DNA from: Streptomyces rishiriensis
GTDB lineage: Bacteria > Actinomycetota > Actinomycetes > Streptomycetales > Streptomycetaceae
Assembly: GCF_003112535.1 (NCBI RefSeq)
Contig: NZ_BEWA01000007.1
Coordinates: 1-64,000, forward strand
Length of the DNA stretch: 64,000 bases
Reading direction: 5' to 3'
Part shown: piece by piece, positions 61,868 to 64,000 of the stretch
How positions within the stretch are numbered: position 1 is the stretch's first letter
Layout of the letters: each line of letters opens with the position of its first letter
Position numbers and translations under genes: made by a program
The notes under the pieces: generated by a model
What the model saw: only the letters and a program-made list of their open reading frames with translations
What the model was told of the DNA's origin: nothing
Database searches by the model: none

Positions 61868-63460
61868 TCACGGCTTCGCCCGCGCCAACTCCTCCCTGTC
61901 CGCCTCCTCCTGGGCGGGCTTCGGCCGGCCCGGCAGGAAGACGGCCACCACGATCGCGCCCACGAGAGCCACGCCGGCCCCGCACAGCGCGGTGACGTGC
62001 ATGGCGTGCAGGAACGCGTCGTGAGCCGGCACGACCAGCGCCCGGCCCTGGTCGCCGAGCTTGGCGGCGATCCCGAGGGTGGCCTCGATGGACTCGCCCG
62101 CCGTGTCGCGCAGGCCCGCCGGCAGCGTCCCGAGGTGGCCCTCGATGCCGTTCCGGTACGACGTCGACAGCACGGAGCCGAGGACGGCGATGCCGAGCGC
62201 GCCGCCGACCTGGCGGAAGGTGTTGCTCAGCGCGGAGGCGGAGCCCGCCTTCTCGCGGGGCAGCGCCTGCATGATGACGACGCTGGTCGGGGTCATGATG
62301 TGGGCCATTCCCGCGCCCATGAAGAAGAAGACGACCTCCAGGAGCCAGATCGGGGTGTCGGCGTCCAGGGTGGCGAACGCGGCCAGCGTCGCGGCCAGGA
62401 CGAGCATCGCCGTCGTGGTCGTCGCCCGGATGCCTATGCGGTCGACGACGAGCCGGGCGCGCGGCGCGAAGATCAGCTGGGCCGCGGCCAGCGGCAGCAG
62501 CAGCAGGCCGGTCTGCAGCGGCGAGTAGCCGCGCACGCTCTGGGTGTAGAAGACCGAGAAGAAGGTCACGCCCATCAGCGCGAAGAAGACCAGCGCGATG
62601 ACGGAGATCGCGGCCGAGAACACCTTGTTCTTGAAGTAGTCCATGTCCACGGACGGGTGGTCGCTGCGCTTCTCGAACACCACGAACGCGGTCAGGACGG
62701 CCAGGCCGCCCCCGATGGTCGCCAGCACCGTCGGGTCCGTGAAGTCGGCCAGTTCGCCGCCCTTGATGATGCCGTACACGAGCAGGACGAGGCCGACCAC
62801 AGACAGGACGACGCCGACGAGGTCGACGCGGCCGGGCTTGGGGTCACGGGATTCCGGGACCAGCCACAGCATCAGCCCGAACGCGAGGATCACGATCGGC
62901 ACGTTGATCAGGAAGACCGAGCCCCACCAGAAGTGTCCGAGCAGCAGTCCGCCGGTGATGGGGCCTATGGCGATGGCGAGGCCGACGCCGCCGGCCCAGA
63001 TGCCGATCGCCTTGGGCTGCTCCTCGCGGTCGAAGACGTTCATCAGGACGGCCAGCGTCGCGGGCATCACGAAGGCCGCGCCGAGGGCCATCAGCGCGCG
63101 GAAGGCGATGAGCTGGGTGGGCGAGCCGGACTCGGCGGCGAGCGCGGAGCCGATGCCGAACACCGCCAGTCCCCCGAGCAGGACCTTCTTGCGGCCGATA
63201 CGGTCGCCGAGGAGCCCGGCGGTGAACAGCAGCCCCGCGAAGACGAGGGTGTAGGCGTTGATCGCCCATTCCAGCTCGCTCTGGGTGGCCCCGAGGCCCG
63301 TCGGAGCGGGCGTCGAGATCGTCTTGATCGCGACGTTCAGGATCGAGTTGTCCAGCACCACGATCAGCAGGCTCAGCATCAGGACGCCGAGGATCGCCCA
63401 ACGACGCCGGTGCACCGCTTCCGGTATGCGCGGAGCGGTGGGGACGGCAGGAGTAGTCAT
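61868..63460 (-). CDS. DHA2-type MFS multidrug exporter
   Basis: A 530-residue transporter with fourteen predicted spans ([20 protein letters not shown] in the first). Family signs are [40 protein letters not shown] (motif A), [40 protein letters not shown] (motif C) and [20 protein letters not shown]. It exports drugs by proton antiport. An operator-like palindrome lies 23-45 bases before the start, and the TetR gene follows. Confidence 0.95.
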   Translation of the reverse strand: MTTPAVPTAPRIPEAVHRRRWAILGVLMLSLLIVVLDNSILNVAIKTISTPAPTGLGATQSELEWAINAYTLVFAGLLFTAGLLGDRIGRKKVLLGGLAVFGIGSALAAESGSPTQLIAFRALMALGAAFVMPATLAVLMNVFDREEQPKAIGIWAGGVGLAIAIGPITGGLLLGHFWWGSVFLINVPIVILAFGLMLWLVPESRDPKPGRVDLVGVVLSVVGLVLLVYGIIKGGELADFTDPTVLATIGGGLAVLTAFVVFEKRSDHPSVDMDYFKNKVFSAAISVIALVFFALMGVTFFSVFYTQSVRGYSPLQTGLLLLPLAAAQLIFAPRARLVVDRIGIRATTTTAMLVLAATLAAFATLDADTPIWLLEVVFFFMGAGMAHIMTPTSVVIMQALPREKAGSASALSNTFRQVGGALGIAVLGSVLSTSYRNGIEGHLGTLPAGLRDTAGESIEATLGIAAKLGDQGRALVVPAHDAFLHAMHVTALCGAGVALVGAIVVAVFLPGRPKPAQEEADREELARAKP

Positions 63461-63482
63461 GACGTCGAGCCTAGAACACTTC

Positions 63483-63505
63483 CGATACGGAACCGTCTCG
63501 TATCG
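63483..63505. promoter_or_regulatory. TetR-type operator before the DHA2 exporter
   Basis: CGATACG and CGTATCG are exact inverted repeats nine bases apart (the spacer includes GAACCGTCT). The position just upstream of the exporter and the shared half-sites with 59841-59855 suggest the same repressor. Confidence 0.65.
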
Positions 63506-63638
63506 ATTCCACAGCCGTGTTTCTTACTGAGGCTTTACCCACAGGGGGCGCTCTGGCCCTCCCTGGCACGAGGTGCCACCATGGGGGTGGTCCGGGGACG
63601 CCGTGAGGGCGCCCCGAGATGACGAAGGAGCCGTTGCA

Positions 63639-64000
63639 ATGACGCAGTTCTCGGCTGCCCCGACGAAGCCCACCGACGGCAGCAAGGCGCTGTACGGGGG
63701 CAAGGGCACACGCCGTATCACCGTCCGCGACCTCGCGCTCGCCAAGGAGCGGGGCGAGAAGTGGCCCATGCTCACCGCGTACGACGCGATGACCGCGTCC
63801 GTCTTCGACGAGGCCGGGATCCCCGTGATGCTCGTCGGCGACTCGGCGGGCAACTGCCACCTGGGGTACGAGACGACCGTGCCCGTCACCCTCGACGAGA
63901 TGACCATGCTGTCGGCGGCGGTCGTACGGGGCACCTCCCGCGCGCTGATCGTCGGCGACCTGCCCTTCGGCTCCTACCAGGAGGGGCCGGTGCAGGCCCT
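63639..64000 (+). CDS. panB: Ketopantoate hydroxymethyltransferase (partial, 3' end outside window)
   Basis: The first 120 residues of PanB, which transfers a one-carbon unit from methylene-tetrahydrofolate to ketoisovalerate in pantothenate/CoA synthesis. RRITVRDLALAKERGEKWPM, LTAYDAMTASVFDEAGIPVM, LVGDSAGNCHLGYETTVPVT and RALIVGDLPFGSYQEGP hold the conserved LTAYDA and VGDS (metal Asp) motifs. The ATG (MTQFSAAPTKPTDGSKALYG) follows AAGGAG. It runs off the right end. Confidence 0.95.
   Translation, partial: MTQFSAAPTKPTDGSKALYGGKGTRRITVRDLALAKERGEKWPMLTAYDAMTASVFDEAGIPVMLVGDSAGNCHLGYETTVPVTLDEMTMLSAAVVRGTSRALIVGDLPFGSYQEGPVQA

Overview
The window is high-GC actinobacterial DNA, almost certainly a Streptomyces chromosome. 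It has strong G/C third-position bias, GGAGG-type ribosome sites, a eukaryote-type glutamine synthetase (glnII), a MalR-type maltose operon, and many secreted enzymes with Streptomyces signal peptides. From memory (not searched), the order glnII, extracellular amylases, malR/malEFG, glnE, a second GlnA-type synthetase, nadE and panB resembles the SCO22xx part of the S. coelicolor core chromosome.

Region by region. 1-5.1 kb: an accessory island, visibly richer in A+T in places, with two divergent HNH nucleases (one McrA/ScoMcrA-like, one with an EVE/PUA-like N-terminus), a coupled membrane-protein/HIT-protein pair, and a HEPN-like protein with two zinc ribbons. It looks like a small defence island, though no gene matches a named system exactly. 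5.6-13.7 kb: envelope-stress pair HtpX-PspAB, a DUF2252 protein, an AlkZ-fold winged-helix protein, small conserved proteins, an ArsC-like protein, a secreted Gly/Asn/Ala-rich protein, and a divergent MarR/alpha-beta hydrolase pair. 14-25.6 kb: glnII with GlnR-like boxes, a candidate cysteine-type leader peptide before a PhoB-like winged-helix protein, an epimerase, a NarL-type two-component system, a secreted DUF1996 protein, a sigma-like/membrane fusion protein, and two decayed genes beside an intact TetR gene.

25.6-43.1 kb: a tautomerase, an RsbU-type phosphatase, then a starch/maltodextrin locus. A bifunctional amylase-pullulanase and an alpha-amylase digest starch outside the cell, MalEFG imports maltodextrins, an intracellular GH13 glucosidase splits them, and MalR (LacI family) controls the set. 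Related palindromes built on GCAAGA/TCTTGC and TGAAAG lie before the pullulanase, amylase and malE/malR genes. 43-58 kb: a PAP2 protein, a LysR/EamA pair, glnE, a VOC protein, glnA2, an Fe-S Rrf2 (NsrR-like) regulator divergent from a DUF3105-DUF305 pair, a secreted S53 peptidase and glutamine-dependent NAD synthetase.

58-64 kb: a gene-free stretch of GC-rich minisatellites (17, 29 and 43 bp units), two MFS exporters with related operator half-sites, an exonuclease/phosphatase-fold membrane protein, a TetR regulator, and the start of panB, which runs off the window. No tRNA, rRNA, CRISPR array, insertion sequence or origin was seen.
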